Positions 18,660 through 29,060 of a DNA stretch of 64,000 bases are shown here, in pieces. A program made the translations under genes and the position numbers. The DNA lies in the NCBI GenBank assembly GCA_019359285.1, contig JAHHHQ010000020.1:248001-312000 (forward strand), read 5' to 3'. Origin of the DNA: Nodosilinea sp. WJT8-NPBG4 (GTDB lineage Bacteria; Cyanobacteriota; Cyanobacteriia; Phormidesmidales; Phormidesmidaceae). The first letter of the stretch is position 1, and each line of letters opens with the position of its first letter. The notes below the pieces were generated by a model. The model searched no databases and was not told the origin of the DNA. It saw only the letters and a list, made by a program, of their open reading frames with translations.

Positions 18660-19718
18660 ATGCGCGGTTTTATGACCGTAGAGACGAGCCCGATAAACCA
18701 AGCCGGAATGGCGACAGCCATTGAGGTGCCCCTCAGCATTGCGCCGATGATGGATCGCACCGATCGCCATTATCGCTATTTCATGCGGCAGATTACTCGG
18801 CACACCCTGCTCTATACCGAGATGGTGACGACTCAGGCAATTTTGCACGGCGATCGCGACCATTTACTGGGTTTTACCCCCAGCGAATCGCCTTTAGTGC
18901 TGCAAGTGGGGGGAGACGACCCGCAAATTCTGGCAATCTCGGCCCGCGCTGCCGCTGACTTTGGCTACGACGCCATCAATTTGAATGTGGGCTGCCCTAG
19001 CGATCGCGTCCGCAGCGGCAACTTTGGGGCTTGTCTGATGGCCCAGCCCGAGCGGGTCGCCGAGGGCGTTGCGGCCATGCTGGCTGCCAGCCCGTTGCCC
19101 GTTAGCGTCAAACACCGGATTGGGATAGACGATCGCGATCGCTATGAAGACATGGCCACTTTCGTGGATACCGTCGCCCAAACCGGCTGCCGCCACTTTA
19201 CCGTCCATGCCCGCAAGGCCTGGCTTCAGGGGCTCAGCCCCAAAGACAACCGCACGGTGCCGCCCCTGCGCTACGGCGACGTGCACCGCCTCAAACGAGA
19301 CTTTCCCCACCTGTGGATTGAGATCAATGGCGGTTTGACCAGTCTTGACCAGGTGACAGAACAGCTTGCCCAGGTGGATGGGGTGATGATCGGGCGCGCC
19401 GCCTATGACAATCCCTACCTCTTTAGCCAGGTCGATCAGGGCTTTTTTGCCGCCCGTGAGAATCCCCTCAGCCGCCAGCAGGTGGCCGAAGCAATGCTGC
19501 CCTACATCGACCACTGGGCGCGCCAAGGGCTGAAGCTCAACAAAATTACTCGCCACCTGCTGATGCTGTTTGCGGGGCAGCCCGGCAGCCGCCTGTGGAA
19601 GCAAATGCTAACTGAGGAGTCGTCTAAGCCTGGGGCCGGGGTTGAGGTTGTCCGGCAGGCTTTGACGGCGGTGCAGCGACAGAGCGAGATTCAGGCTCAG
19701 TTAGGGAGTCTCGTTTAG
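18660..19718 (+). CDS. dusA: tRNA-dihydrouridine(20/20a) synthase DusA
   Basis: 352 residues. FMN-dependent reduction of uridine 20/20a in tRNA. Motifs: IAPMMDRTDRHYRYFMR at the N-terminus, YTEMVTTQAILHGDRDHLLG, LNVGCPSDRVRSGNFGACLM (the catalytic Cys lies in NVGCPS) and TVHARKAWLQGLSPK. DusA-type features are the RYFMR start and the LNKITRHLLMLFAGQPG C-terminal part. The real start may be ATG 18660, 18672 or 18708. Its 3' end overlaps the convergent propeller gene by 18 bp. Confidence 0.95.
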   Translation: MRGFMTVETSPINQAGMATAIEVPLSIAPMMDRTDRHYRYFMRQITRHTLLYTEMVTTQAILHGDRDHLLGFTPSESPLVLQVGGDDPQILAISARAAADFGYDAINLNVGCPSDRVRSGNFGACLMAQPERVAEGVAAMLAASPLPVSVKHRIGIDDRDRYEDMATFVDTVAQTGCRHFTVHARKAWLQGLSPKDNRTVPPLRYGDVHRLKRDFPHLWIEINGGLTSLDQVTEQLAQVDGVMIGRAAYDNPYLFSQVDQGFFAARENPLSRQQVAEAMLPYIDHWARQGLKLNKITRHLLMLFAGQPGSRLWKQMLTEESSKPGAGVEVVRQALTAVQRQSEIQAQLGSLV

Positions 19719-20912
19719 GCCTTGGGTGTTGGTTTCGAGCGGGGTGGGCACCCAGGCGAAGGGGTAAACGTATTCGTCAATGGCGGTCAGGGGAGACAGC
19801 GCTGTGCCATCGGGGTGAACGCGGTGTAGCACCTGGGTACCGAGCGGGTCGTCTGGCGGGGTGGCCGTAAACGCAATCCAGTCGCCATTAGGGGACCACT
19901 GGCTTTCGAGGATGTTTTGCAGGGGCTGATTTGTCAAAGCCGTAAATTCTTGGCTGACTAGATCCATGCGAAACAGGGTTTGCCGACCGGCTTGAGCCCC
20001 CGAGGCGAAGGCGAGCTGCTGACCGTTGGGAGCCCAGCTGAGGGCGTCGTAGAAACCAGGCCGGGTGAGAGATTGGGTCTCCCCAGTGTTGACGTTGACT
20101 AGAGCAATGATTTCTTGATTGCTGAGGGGTGGGTTGTGAGGCCGATAGTGAGCGATGTAGCGACCGTCAGGGGACCACAGCACAGTACTGCGGTAAATTT
20201 GGAGGTTGGCTTCGGGCGTCAGCACGCGGCGATCGCCTCCGTCAGCCCTCACTACATTGAGCTGCTGAAAGGGATAGTTACCCTCGTAAAAGGCCAGCTG
20301 AGTGCCATCGGGGGACCAGGCCAAAGGACTCCCGGCAGCACCGTAGACGCCGGGGGTTTGGGTGATGCGGCGAGGGCGGCTGCCGTCCAGCCCGGCTACG
20401 AAGATATGTTGGCCGGTCACATAGGCGATCTGGCTGCCATCGGGCGCTAAAAAAACGTCTGACTCTGGACTGTCGGGCAAGGTATTAAAGGCTGTCACCT
20501 CTCCGGTAGGGCGACTGAGGAATAGAGCCAACTCAGCGGGGGCACCGGCTGTGGGGGCGGGGCAGCGCTGCTTAATGACCAGGGTTTCGCCATCGAGCTG
20601 CCAGGTCAGATCAATTATGGGTGGCCGTTGACAGTCGCTGGAAAACACCAATTTGGGGGAGTCCGCACCCGGTTCAACCCGATAGACCTCGCCGTAGTTT
20701 TGAACAATGGCTAGCCGTTCGCCGCTGCGAGACCAGGCAAGGGCGTTGAAGGGGCGAACGCCCTCAGGCAGCAGGGCTTCGCGATCGCCGCTGTCGGGCT
20801 CTAGGCGAAACAGCCCATTGGGGGTCGCAAAGGACAGATCTGCCGCTGGCGCTGCTGTGATGGCAAACGCCACAATTGCGGTGGTGAATACGGCTACAGA
20901 AGGTTGAATCAC
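19701..20912 (-). CDS. Exported TolB-like (PD40) beta-propeller protein
   Basis: 403 residues. A signal peptide covers 1-23 (MIQPSVAVFTTAIVAFAITA, then PAA). Repeated PD40/WD40-like blades follow, each with the S/W-P-D/N-G pattern: LAWSRSGERLAIV, AWSPDGTQLAFYEG, LWSPDGRYIAHYRP, SWAPNGQQLAFASG and QWSPNGDWIAFTAT, consistent with a six-bladed propeller. Probably periplasmic. No TolA/Pal neighbours, so a Tol role is not implied. The 3' end overlaps dusA. Confidence 0.88.
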   Translation of the reverse strand: MIQPSVAVFTTAIVAFAITAAPAADLSFATPNGLFRLEPDSGDREALLPEGVRPFNALAWSRSGERLAIVQNYGEVYRVEPGADSPKLVFSSDCQRPPIIDLTWQLDGETLVIKQRCPAPTAGAPAELALFLSRPTGEVTAFNTLPDSPESDVFLAPDGSQIAYVTGQHIFVAGLDGSRPRRITQTPGVYGAAGSPLAWSPDGTQLAFYEGNYPFQQLNVVRADGGDRRVLTPEANLQIYRSTVLWSPDGRYIAHYRPHNPPLSNQEIIALVNVNTGETQSLTRPGFYDALSWAPNGQQLAFASGAQAGRQTLFRMDLVSQEFTALTNQPLQNILESQWSPNGDWIAFTATPPDDPLGTQVLHRVHPDGTALSPLTAIDEYVYPFAWVPTPLETNTQGLNETP

Positions 20913-21118
20913 AGTTTCACATCCTTGAGCGTTCCCTTCGTCATCATAGCTATGGGCTGGGGGCTTGGAACCAGATTTTAGAATCGCACCGGGCGATCGC
21001 CCCGATCATCGGTTAGTTTCTAAGATGCCAGAGGCATTAATTGTTGGGTTGTCGGCCCCGCTGCCATCAAACAAGATGGGCGGGTGCTGATGCCGGTGCT
21101 GTATCTATTCGTCAGCTC

Positions 21119-21982
21119 ATGAACGTCATCAGCCTGTTTTTTATTTTTTTAATTCTCTCCTCTCTTCAACCCGCCATTCAACGGCGGCTGGTCGAGTCGC
21201 GGCGGGTCAATGCCATTCGCAATCTAGAGCAGCAGCGCGGCAGCCGAGTAATCTTGTTGATTCACCGCCAGGAGTCGATCAGCCTGCTAGGCATTCCCAT
21301 CTCGCGGTTTATCAATATCGAAGACTCAGAGCAGATTTTGCGGGCCATTCGCCTCACCCCCGCTAACGTGCCCATCGACTTGATTTTGCATACTCCTGGG
21401 GGGCTAGTGTTGGCCACCGAGCAAATTGCCCGGGCGTTGATCCGCCACGGGGCTAAGGTAACGGTGTTTATTCCCCACTACGCCATGAGTGGCGGCACGA
21501 TGCTGGCCATGGCGGCCGACGAAATTGTGATGGATGAAAATGCGGTGCTGGGACCGGTGGATCCTCAGTTGGGCAATGTGGCGGCGGCCAGCATTCTCAC
21601 GGTGCTAGAGGCGAAACCACCCGAGAAAGTGGACGATCAAACTTTAGTGACGGCCGATCTAGCCCGCAAAGCAATCAACCAGGTGCAGCGATTTGTGCGC
21701 GCCCTTCTAGAAGACTCAAACCCTCGACAGAAGGTTGACCCGGCCAACATTGACAAAATCATCGATCGCCTCACCACCGGCCAGGTCACCCACGACTACC
21801 CGATCGCGGTGGAAGAGGCGACCGATATGGGGCTGCCCGTGACCGTGGGCTTACCCCTGGAGATCTACAGCCTGATGGATCTCTATCCTCAGCCGATGAT
21901 GGGCCGACCGACGGTGCAGTACATTCCGCTGCCGTACCAGAGTCCGCCGCCGCTACCGACCGGGCAAGGGCGAACCCAGTAG
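21119..21982 (+). CDS. SDH-family Clp-fold serine protease, membrane-anchored
   Basis: 287 residues from ATG 21119; the longer frame begins at TTG 21041 and adds residues that fit no family. One N-terminal membrane helix (MNVISLFFIFLILSSLQPAI) precedes a ClpP/SppA-fold domain with DLILHTPGGLVLATEQIA and the putative nucleophile in HYAMSGGTMLAMAADEIVM. GPVDPQLGN and HDYPIAVEEATDMGLPV match the SDH_sah (serine dehydrogenase proteinase-like) family. Likely a membrane protease or peptidase of unknown substrate. Confidence 0.92.
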   Translation: MNVISLFFIFLILSSLQPAIQRRLVESRRVNAIRNLEQQRGSRVILLIHRQESISLLGIPISRFINIEDSEQILRAIRLTPANVPIDLILHTPGGLVLATEQIARALIRHGAKVTVFIPHYAMSGGTMLAMAADEIVMDENAVLGPVDPQLGNVAAASILTVLEAKPPEKVDDQTLVTADLARKAINQVQRFVRALLEDSNPRQKVDPANIDKIIDRLTTGQVTHDYPIAVEEATDMGLPVTVGLPLEIYSLMDLYPQPMMGRPTVQYIPLPYQSPPPLPTGQGRTQ

Positions 21983-22006
21983 GCAGTAGTTGGCTGGGTG
22001 CCAGAC

Positions 22007-23086
22007 TTACCGACTGAGGTAATTGACAATGGCTGTAGCGATCTGATGGTTGCCGTCTTTGGCGAGGGATTGGGTGGTGCGGGGTGGGGCGAGGAGCTGG
22101 GTTAAAAATGCCCAGTCACCGTCGAAAAAATCGGCGGGGGTGAGGACTCGGTGCCAGCTGTAGTCTTGCAGGCCGTTGACGAGAACGGGGCCTTCCGCAA
22201 AGTCTTCTCGGGTGATGGTAATAATGGGCAGATCTAGGCGGCAGGCTTCGGAGAAGGTGCTGAACCCTGGCTTGGAGACTATGCGGCTGCACAGGGGCAT
22301 GACATCCACTGGGCGGTAGCCCTGCCTGGGCACTTTAAACAGATTGGGCAAGGCCGGGGCGTCTTGCTCAAAGGTGAGAAACTGCCAATCGGGAAACTGG
22401 ATGAGGCGATCGTAGGGAATGGCCTGGAGGCTTAACCCGCCAAAGGTGAGTAGAACGGTGCGTTCTTGGGGATGAGACAGGTTCCATTGCGCTCTTAATG
22501 CTTCAGCGCCATAGCGCGGGGTGCCTCCAGTTAGCCCAACGTCTTCTACCAGGGGGAAGGCGGCCATCGGTTCATGGAAGGGCAGGCGGAAGAGGCGATC
22601 GCACTCGCCAAAGCATTCTCCAATCCAGCGGGCGAGCGGCTCAAACTCCGGGCCAAAGCCTCGGTAGATAAAATCCCAGCCGAAGTTGCTGACCATCCAG
22701 CAGGGGATGTCGGCGGCATGGGCGATCGCCGTCGCCAGCGGTGGAATATCAGCCAGCACCAGATCTACCCCGCGCTGCTTGAGGTAGGCGGCCTCTGCGA
22801 CCACGGTTTCCTGCTGGTGGGCCTGTATATCCTGAAGCTTAGCCAGCGTTGCCGGCAAATCCATGGTGAGGCTATCGGGCTGAATCACGCCGATATCAAA
22901 GGCCACCGGACGATATTCATAGGCCATTGGCAGGTATTCGTCGAGCAGCCATTGGGGCGCGGTAGTGGCCAGCACCAAATCCACCTCGGGCTGTAGCGCT
23001 TTGACCGCAGCCGCAACAGAGGCGGCCCGGGTGGCATGGCCAAAGCCGTGGTTAGTAATCGCCACGTAGAGCACAGGGCGGGGCAT
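22007..23086 (-). CDS. GT-B glycosyltransferase (GT1/GT28-like)
   Basis: 359 residues from ATG 23086 (minus-strand AGAGGAA lies upstream; a TTG two codons earlier is unlikely). The N-terminus VAITNHGFGHATRAASVA is the acceptor-side loop of GT-B enzymes of the MurG/L-arabinokinase-N type. The C-terminal half has LLTFGGLSLQAI and VSKPGFSTFSEACRLDLPII, the nucleotide-sugar binding region with the expected Gly and Glu. No membrane span. The sugar and acceptor are unknown. It follows ftsH on the same strand but is separated by a strong terminator. Confidence 0.88.
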   Translation of the reverse strand: MPRPVLYVAITNHGFGHATRAASVAAAVKALQPEVDLVLATTAPQWLLDEYLPMAYEYRPVAFDIGVIQPDSLTMDLPATLAKLQDIQAHQQETVVAEAAYLKQRGVDLVLADIPPLATAIAHAADIPCWMVSNFGWDFIYRGFGPEFEPLARWIGECFGECDRLFRLPFHEPMAAFPLVEDVGLTGGTPRYGAEALRAQWNLSHPQERTVLLTFGGLSLQAIPYDRLIQFPDWQFLTFEQDAPALPNLFKVPRQGYRPVDVMPLCSRIVSKPGFSTFSEACRLDLPIITITREDFAEGPVLVNGLQDYSWHRVLTPADFFDGDWAFLTQLLAPPRTTQSLAKDGNHQIATAIVNYLSR

Positions 23087-23109
23087 AGACAATTCCTCTC
23101 CAACTAAAA

Positions 23110-23133
23110 AGGCTCGTCCCTAGGGACGAGCCT
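23110..23133 (-). terminator. Rho-independent terminator of ftsH
   Basis: AGGCTCGTCCCT pairs perfectly with AGGGACGAGCCT (a 24-bp palindrome). On the minus strand it is followed by TTTTTAG. It lies 24 bp beyond the ftsH stop and isolates ftsH from the glycosyltransferase gene. Confidence 0.9.
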
Positions 23134-23156
23134 CAATCATTTCAACAGCTTAGACC

Positions 23157-25043
23157 CTAGAGCTGGGGCACAAACTGCTGTTTGTCGGGCACCGCGGTGT
23201 ACTCAGAAATAATCTGGCGCAACTCGTCACCATCGATGGTTTCACGCTCGACCAGCAGATCGACGAGGCGATCGATCACGGCGCGGTGGTCTTGCATGAT
23301 GCTCTTGGCATTGTTGTAGCAGTGCTCCACAATGGTGCGCACCTGGCCGTCAATGCGAGACGACACCTCCTCAGAATATTCTGAGCGGGAGAGCCAGTCG
23401 CGACCGAGGAACACCTCGCCCTGAGAGCTTTCGAGGGACAGCGGCCCCAGGTCGGACATGCCAAAGCGGGTGACCATCTGCCGAGCCATGTTGCTTACCT
23501 GCTGGAGGTCGTTGCCGGCCCCCGTGGTGACTTCGGCATCGCCAAAGATGACGTCCTCAGCGGCGCGACCGCCCAGGGCACCGGTAATGCGAGCCATAAT
23601 TTGCGCCCGAGAGATCAGCATCTGCTCTTCGCTAGGGGTAAACCAGGTGAGACCCTGGGCCTGACCCCGAGGAATCAGAGTAACTTTTTGCACCGGGTCG
23701 TGGTCTTTGACCAGGGTGCCGACGATCGCATGGCCAATCTCGTGATAGGCAATCAGCCGCTTGCTCTTGCTGTCAACGAGAGGAGTGCCCTCCATACCGG
23801 CGATGACGCGGTCAACGGCATCGTCTACCTCGGCCATGGTCATGCCCTCTTTGCGGCGGCGAGCGGTGAGAATGGCGGCCTCATTGAGCAGGTTGGCCAG
23901 GTCAGCCCCGGTAAAGCCAGGGGTGCGACGGGCGATCGTCTCCAGGGAAATGTCTTCGGCCAGCTTCTTGTTGCGGGCGTGGACTTCAAGGATTTCAATG
24001 CGGCCTTTGATGTCGGGCGGATCGACCATCACCTGACGGTCAAAGCGACCGGGGCGCAGCAGAGCCGAGTCGAGCACGTCTGCCCGGTTGGTGGCGGCGA
24101 TGATGATGATGCCATTATTGCCCTCGAAACCATCCATCTCAGTGAGCAGCTGGTTAAGGGTCTGCTCGCGCTCGTCGTTGCCGCCGCCAATGCCTGCACC
24201 CCGCTGCCGACCGACGGCGTCAATTTCATCGATAAAGATGATGCAGGGAGCGTTTTCTTTGGCTTTCTTAAACAGGTCGCGCACGCGGGAGGCCCCTACG
24301 CCGACGAACATTTCAACAAACTCAGAACCGGAGATAGAGAAGAAGGGTACGCCGGCTTCACCTGCGATCGCCTTGGCCAAGAGAGTTTTACCGGTACCGG
24401 GAGGGCCCACCAGCAGCACGCCCTTGGGAATGCGCGCCCCAATGGCGGTGAAGCGCTCGGGCTTCTTCAAGAAGGTGACGACTTCTTCCAGTTCTTCCTT
24501 GGCTTCGTCAATACCGGCTACGTCGTCGAACATAACGCCGGTCTTGGCTTCCATCATGAAGCGGGCCTTAGACTTACCAAAGCTCATCGCCTGACCCGGA
24601 CCACCCATCGCACCGTTAGAGCGGCGGAACAAAAAGAACAGACCGCCAATCAACAGCAGCGGAAACAGTAGATTGCCCAGGGCACCCACCAGAGCGCCAT
24701 CGTTGCGCGGGGGGTGAGAGTCGAGGCTGATGTTGGCCGTGCGCAGACGGCTCACCAGGTCGGGGGAGTTGCCCGGCAGGTCTACCCGCCAGCGCATGAC
24801 GCGGTTGTCTAGGTCGGGGTCAACGGCTTCGACAATGGCCGTTCTGCCGCCGTCGTAGAGATCTACTGCTGTCACCCGCCCGGCATCAAGATAGTCGAGA
24901 AAGCGACCATAGGTGAGGCGGGTGTTGGCCGCGTTGCGACCCATATCGGCCGGAGCCGACGAAAATGCTCCTTGCCACAAGAAAAACCCTATTACCAGCA
25001 GGGGCAGGGTCCACAGTAAGGCTACTCGCCACGAAAATTTCAT
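23157..25043 (-). CDS. ftsH: ATP-dependent zinc metalloprotease FtsH
   Basis: 628 residues. Two N-terminal membrane helices (near 7-25 and 115-138) flank a periplasmic or lumenal domain. The AAA module holds GPPGTGKT (Walker A), [13 protein letters not shown] (Walker B) and the SRH region [20 protein letters not shown]. The zinc site [10 protein letters not shown] lies near residue 430. The C-terminus ends [10 protein letters not shown]. Membrane quality control, including turnover of photosystem II D1 for the relevant paralogues in cyanobacteria. Cyanobacteria usually have four FtsH proteins; which paralogue this is needs a tree. Single gene with its own terminator. Confidence 0.98.
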   Translation of the reverse strand: MKFSWRVALLWTLPLLVIGFFLWQGAFSSAPADMGRNAANTRLTYGRFLDYLDAGRVTAVDLYDGGRTAIVEAVDPDLDNRVMRWRVDLPGNSPDLVSRLRTANISLDSHPPRNDGALVGALGNLLFPLLLIGGLFFLFRRSNGAMGGPGQAMSFGKSKARFMMEAKTGVMFDDVAGIDEAKEELEEVVTFLKKPERFTAIGARIPKGVLLVGPPGTGKTLLAKAIAGEAGVPFFSISGSEFVEMFVGVGASRVRDLFKKAKENAPCIIFIDEIDAVGRQRGAGIGGGNDEREQTLNQLLTEMDGFEGNNGIIIIAATNRADVLDSALLRPGRFDRQVMVDPPDIKGRIEILEVHARNKKLAEDISLETIARRTPGFTGADLANLLNEAAILTARRRKEGMTMAEVDDAVDRVIAGMEGTPLVDSKSKRLIAYHEIGHAIVGTLVKDHDPVQKVTLIPRGQAQGLTWFTPSEEQMLISRAQIMARITGALGGRAAEDVIFGDAEVTTGAGNDLQQVSNMARQMVTRFGMSDLGPLSLESSQGEVFLGRDWLSRSEYSEEVSSRIDGQVRTIVEHCYNNAKSIMQDHRAVIDRLVDLLVERETIDGDELRQIISEYTAVPDKQQFVPQL

Positions 25044-25427
25044 ACCTATGGCCTCTATTGACTAACGTGCACAGTGTTAACGGATGTTCAGTTAACGGAT
25101 GGTGACCGAGTTTGGCCCTACGTTTATCATGCCTGGGAACAGAGTGTTACCGGGGTGGGCGGGGCGGAACCTCGGGTCGGGAAAAGAAATATGAGATAAA
25201 TCTTTACTTAATGTAACGTAAGCCACGGGACTCGGGCAAATCCCCAATCAAATTGATCATTTACAGCCCCTAAATGCCAATGGCATAGCGATCGCCGGGC
25301 TGCTCCCCTACTGCTTACTTTAACGGGTTATGGAGATTGAAGGCGTAGAGCGGGTCAGGTGCCCCTATAGTGAAACCTCGTCCTCTTTAAGAAGCCGTTG
25401 CCTTGGACAAAACCGGGGCTGAGGTAG
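25044..25427. other. ftsH upstream / gltX downstream intergenic region
   Basis: 384 bp. The half nearest ftsH should hold its minus-strand promoter; it contains an AT-rich block around 25185-25225. A HIP1 octamer variant lies near 25290. No RNA gene, ORF with ribosome-binding site, or strong hairpin seen. Confidence 0.4.
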
Positions 25428-26867
25428 TTAAGCCAGTGCGATTGCCCCCTGTAGACGGGGCACGTCAAACCCACGTTGGCGCAGAATCAGCCAAGACTCC
25501 ATCAGATCTGGGCCTTGGAGGGCACCCATGAGGGCCGCCCGCATCGATTTCATCACCAACCCTTTCTTCACGCCCTGGGCCTTGGTGACCTCATCCACCA
25601 AAGCTTTGAGCTCGTCAATCGTGGCTGGGGATGTCTCGGTGAGCCCGATCAAAATGCTTTCTAGCACAGCGGATACGCCGTTGAGCTGCACCTGGGCTTT
25701 GGCGTCGTCGGCGAACTCCACGGTTTCGGTGAAGAAAAAGCGGCTTTGCTCCACAACGTCCGTTAGGCGGGTGAGGCTAGGGCCGAGGAGTGTCACCATG
25801 GGCAACAGCCAGTCGCGATCGGCCTCCGCATCAATGGCATAAGCGTCTTGTAGGTAGGGCAGCGTTAGCTCTAGCAGGGGAGCGGGCTCCATCGCGTGAA
25901 GGTACTGGCTGTTGAGCCAGTCGAGCTTATCCCAGTCGAATTTGGCTCCGGCTTTGTTGACGCGATCGAAGCTGAACTGTTTGGCGGCTTCGGCCAGGGT
26001 GAACTGTTCGGTGGCGTCGGGGGCGGACCAACCCAGTAGGGTCATGTAGTTGACCAGGGCCGGAGCCACAAAGCCCATTTTCTGGAAATCAGAAATGGAG
26101 GTGACGCCGTCGCGCTTGGAGAGCTTCTGCCCCGTCTGGTTAAGAATGAGCGGCGCGTGGGCAAAGGCAGGCACAGCGGCTTCGAGGGCTTCGTAGAGCA
26201 GAATTTGCTTGGCGGTGTTGGCGATGTGGTCTTCGCCGCGAATGACGTGGGTGATGGTCATGTCGATGTCGTCAACCACTACGGCCAGGTTGTAGAGGGG
26301 CTGGCCAATGGTGGTGGCAGAGGAGGCGCGGGCGACGACCATGTCGCCGCCCAGGTCGCTGGCCTGCCAGGTGACGGGACCGCGCACCATATCGTTCCAG
26401 GTGATGGTGCGGCTGTCATCAATTCTGAAGCGAATCACGGCTGGGCGGCCTTCGGCCTCAAAGGCGGCCTGTTGGTCGGGGGTGAGATCGCGGTGGCGGT
26501 TGTCGTAGCGGGGGGCATGGCCCCTGGCTTTTTGGGTTTCGCGCATGGCGTCTAGCTCGTCGGGAGTGTCGTAGGCGCGGTAGGCGAGGCCCTTGTCGAG
26601 CAGGGTTTGAATGGCTTGGCGGTAGAGGTCGAGCCGCTGGGACTGAAAGAAGGGCCCTTCGTCCCACTCCATGCCCAGCCATTTGAGGCCGGCGAGAATG
26701 TTGTCGGTGAATTCTGGTTTGGATCGCTCTTCGTCGGTGTCTTCGATGCGGAGAATAAACTGGCCGCCCTCGTGGCGGGCAAATAGCCAGTTGAACACAG
26801 CGGTGCGGGCGGTACCAATGTGCAGAGTTCCCGTGGGGCTGGGGGCTAGGCGAACGCGAACGGTCAT
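25428..26867 (-). CDS. gltX: Glutamyl-tRNA synthetase
   Basis: 479 residues, normal size. Class I signature HIGH in [15 protein letters not shown] near residue 8-22, KMSKS variant KLSKRDG in the middle, and [18 protein letters not shown]. Charges tRNA-Glu (in cyanobacteria usually also tRNA-Gln, later amidated, and Glu-tRNA feeds tetrapyrrole synthesis). ATG 26867. Single gene. Confidence 0.97.
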   Translation of the reverse strand: MTVRVRLAPSPTGTLHIGTARTAVFNWLFARHEGGQFILRIEDTDEERSKPEFTDNILAGLKWLGMEWDEGPFFQSQRLDLYRQAIQTLLDKGLAYRAYDTPDELDAMRETQKARGHAPRYDNRHRDLTPDQQAAFEAEGRPAVIRFRIDDSRTITWNDMVRGPVTWQASDLGGDMVVARASSATTIGQPLYNLAVVVDDIDMTITHVIRGEDHIANTAKQILLYEALEAAVPAFAHAPLILNQTGQKLSKRDGVTSISDFQKMGFVAPALVNYMTLLGWSAPDATEQFTLAEAAKQFSFDRVNKAGAKFDWDKLDWLNSQYLHAMEPAPLLELTLPYLQDAYAIDAEADRDWLLPMVTLLGPSLTRLTDVVEQSRFFFTETVEFADDAKAQVQLNGVSAVLESILIGLTETSPATIDELKALVDEVTKAQGVKKGLVMKSMRAALMGALQGPDLMESWLILRQRGFDVPRLQGAIALA

Positions 26868-27170
26868 GGGGTTTCCTGCACTCTCGACAAACGTTTCTTG
26901 ACAGTCTCCTATTTTAGGGGGTGGGGCGATCGCATTGAGGATGCGAGCCTAAATTTCGGTAATGGGCGAGGTGAGTTGCGGCGCACAACCTTGGGTGAAA
27001 GCCAGATCTACCGCTGGGGCCATTTCGCTGGCCCCAGACCCCCATCGAGAATGGCGTTCCGCCGCCCTTCACCCCACAGAAAGGAGCGGCTGATCATCGG
27101 TTTAAACACCTGTCCTGCAAATGGGCCGGTAAGCGACATTCGCTCCCTCACTGCCCTAACTTCTTCGCTG
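26868..27170. other. gltX upstream intergenic region
   Basis: About 300 bp without a convincing gene. It holds a perfect 9-bp hairpin (CTGGGGCCA 27014-27022 with 27029-27037, 6-nt loop) and the presumed minus-strand gltX promoter. Open frames crossing it have no family resemblance or ribosome-binding site. Confidence 0.4.
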
Positions 27171-27222
27171 CCCATCCACCCATCCACCCTTCCACTCGCC
27201 TACTCGCCCACTCACTCCCCAG
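27171..27222 (+). repeat. CCCATCCA-type pyrimidine-rich repeat at the amidase 3' end
   Basis: The sequence repeats CCCATCCA with period 8 and decays into CACTCGCC/CTACTCGCC units. The first 20 bases (27171-27190) are identical to 43786-43805 inside the U32 peptidase gene. It abuts and slightly overlaps the last codons of the amidase gene. It resembles the dispersed short tandem repeats of filamentous cyanobacteria. Confidence 0.7.
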
Positions 27223-28990
27223 TTCCCGTCTGCTGCACCCAAAGCTCCACTCCCTCGGCCAGAGTCTCTGCCAATTTCGCTTGCTCCTGCGGATCCGTCG
27301 CCCACTCGAATTCGTTGGGGTTGATCATGAAGCCCAGCTCTAGCAGCACGGAGGGGGCGACGTGGGGGCGGGTGAGGGCGAGGTTGTTCCAGAAGACGCC
27401 GTAGGAGGGGCGATCGAGTTCGGTTACTAGGTAGTCGTGGAGGAACTGGGCCAGGCTGTGGGCTTGGGTGTGGAACCAGAAGGCACCGATGCCGACGGTG
27501 TTTTGGGCATCGCCGCTGTCGGGTAGGGCGTTGTAGTGAATGCTGAGGGCTAGGGTGGGTTCGACTTGGGCGATCTGGGCGGGGCGATCGTTGACGCCGA
27601 CGGTGCTGTCGGCGGTGCGGGTCATGATCACCTGGGCTCCACGGGCTTCTAGGGCGGCTTGTAGGAGTAACGACACTGCCAGGTTGACGTCTTTTTCGGG
27701 GGTGCCGTTGGGGCCGCGCGAGCCGGGTTCTTCGCCGCCGTGGCCGGGGTCTACGAGAATGGTGGTGCCTGCCAGGGGACGAGCCGCTTGAAGGCTGGGG
27801 GGCTGCTTGAGGGATAGCACGAGGGTTGTGCCTTCGTAGCGCAGCTTGTAGCCCCACTGCTGGTCGGTTTTAAAGTGAATTCGGTACTCTACCTGATCCG
27901 GCAGGACGGGGTTCCAGTCTAGGCGTTCAATCAGCCCGTCGTCGGTGACGTAGATGGTGTCGGTTTGGGGCACGGTGTTGTGCAGGGTGAGGCTGAAGGT
28001 GTCTGTCCCTTGCTCAACGCTGACGGGTACGGGGACTTGTAGGGGGAAGTGAATTTCTGTCCAACCCGGTACCTGGCGGGAGGTGACGCCGCGAACCAGC
28101 GATCGCACCATCGTTCCCCCTGCTACTGGCTGAGTCTCCGCAGCGCGAATCCAGCCGCCGTAGTCGAGGCGCAGCCAGTCGCCCTCGCGGCTCGTGACTC
28201 TGGCACGGGTGCCCTGGGGCAATGGGGTAAGGCGTGAATAGTCGGTGCTGGGGCCGGTGCGGGCTACGCCTGCGGCAGCGGTGACTTCAACGACCTCGAT
28301 CGCATTGGCATTCAGAATGCTGACAGCACCGGGGGCCGACGCGGTGACCGTGGAGCTACCCTGGGTGAGGCTGTAGGTCGGTTTGCCGAGGTTGCCTGGG
28401 GTTTCGGCCATGAAGCAGCTTTCGTAGCGGCTGGGGCCAGCGGTAGCGATAGCGATGGGCTGAGCCTGATCGGTGAGGACGGCTGAGTTGGGGGGCAGAT
28501 CGGCGCGATCGCCCTGGGGCAGCAGGGTATAGGTCTGCCCTGCTAGAGATGCCGTCACCATGGCGTTGGCTGGGGCGATCGCCCCCAGACAGACCCAATC
28601 CCCCCGCTGACGAGCAACGTCTGCGGGGGGGACTAGGGAGCCTTCAGCAAAGCCTAGGGTCGCGGGTAGGGTTGGTCCGGCGGTCACTCGCGTCACGGTG
28701 ATGGCCAGAGTTTGGTCGCCCTGGGTGAGGGTAAAGGTGTTGGCTCCGAGATTGAGGGGGCGGGAAGGGGCAAAGTGCCCCGCTGCGCTGCGTCCCTCAA
28801 TGGGTTCGCCATTTATCAGCACGGGCTGATCGGCGGCCCCGGTGCCAATGAAAAAGATCTGCTCTGCCGTGGTCTGGTGACCATCGGGAGGATAGACCAC
28901 TTGCAGGGTGGTCTGGGCCTGAGCCAGGGTTGTCATGCTCACTGTGCTGAGACCGGCTAGCGCGGCTGCGCCCCAAACCCACTGCGCCAT
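27212..28990 (-). CDS. N-acetylmuramoyl-L-alanine amidase, AmiC type
   Basis: 592 residues. A signal peptide (residues 1-25, ending LAQAQ) is followed by beta-rich regions, an SH3-like segment near 235-290 (VTAAAGVARTGPSTDYSRLT) and an AMIN-like segment (~300-395). The C-terminal amidase_3 domain starts ~409: VDPGHGGEEPG (zinc His), the Glu of PEKDVNLAVS, SIHYNALPD (zinc His) and the catalytic Glu of LLELGFMINPNEFEW. It cuts the bond between muramic acid and the stem peptide in the periplasm. In filamentous cyanobacteria AmiC enzymes also drill septal nanopores for cell-cell exchange, a possible role here. Confidence 0.95.
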   Translation of the reverse strand: MAQWVWGAAALAGLSTVSMTTLAQAQTTLQVVYPPDGHQTTAEQIFFIGTGAADQPVLINGEPIEGRSAAGHFAPSRPLNLGANTFTLTQGDQTLAITVTRVTAGPTLPATLGFAEGSLVPPADVARQRGDWVCLGAIAPANAMVTASLAGQTYTLLPQGDRADLPPNSAVLTDQAQPIAIATAGPSRYESCFMAETPGNLGKPTYSLTQGSSTVTASAPGAVSILNANAIEVVEVTAAAGVARTGPSTDYSRLTPLPQGTRARVTSREGDWLRLDYGGWIRAAETQPVAGGTMVRSLVRGVTSRQVPGWTEIHFPLQVPVPVSVEQGTDTFSLTLHNTVPQTDTIYVTDDGLIERLDWNPVLPDQVEYRIHFKTDQQWGYKLRYEGTTLVLSLKQPPSLQAARPLAGTTILVDPGHGGEEPGSRGPNGTPEKDVNLAVSLLLQAALEARGAQVIMTRTADSTVGVNDRPAQIAQVEPTLALSIHYNALPDSGDAQNTVGIGAFWFHTQAHSLAQFLHDYLVTELDRPSYGVFWNNLALTRPHVAPSVLLELGFMINPNEFEWATDPQEQAKLAETLAEGVELWVQQTGTGE

Positions 28991-29060
28991 AGATGTTCAT
29001 CCGATGCGATCGCTACCCCGCCAGTCTACGTCCTAGGGGCATTGTCGCGATCGAGGGATT

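Noticed and set aside
23601..24671. 356-residue plus-strand ORF opposite ftsH
   Set aside because: Entirely antisense to the AAA/protease domains of ftsH. No independent evidence of coding.
26898..27404. 168-residue plus-strand ORF across the gltX-amidase spacer
   Set aside because: Covers the repeat and the antisense of the amidase C-terminus; Pro/Ser-rich because of the repeat. Not a gene by composition.
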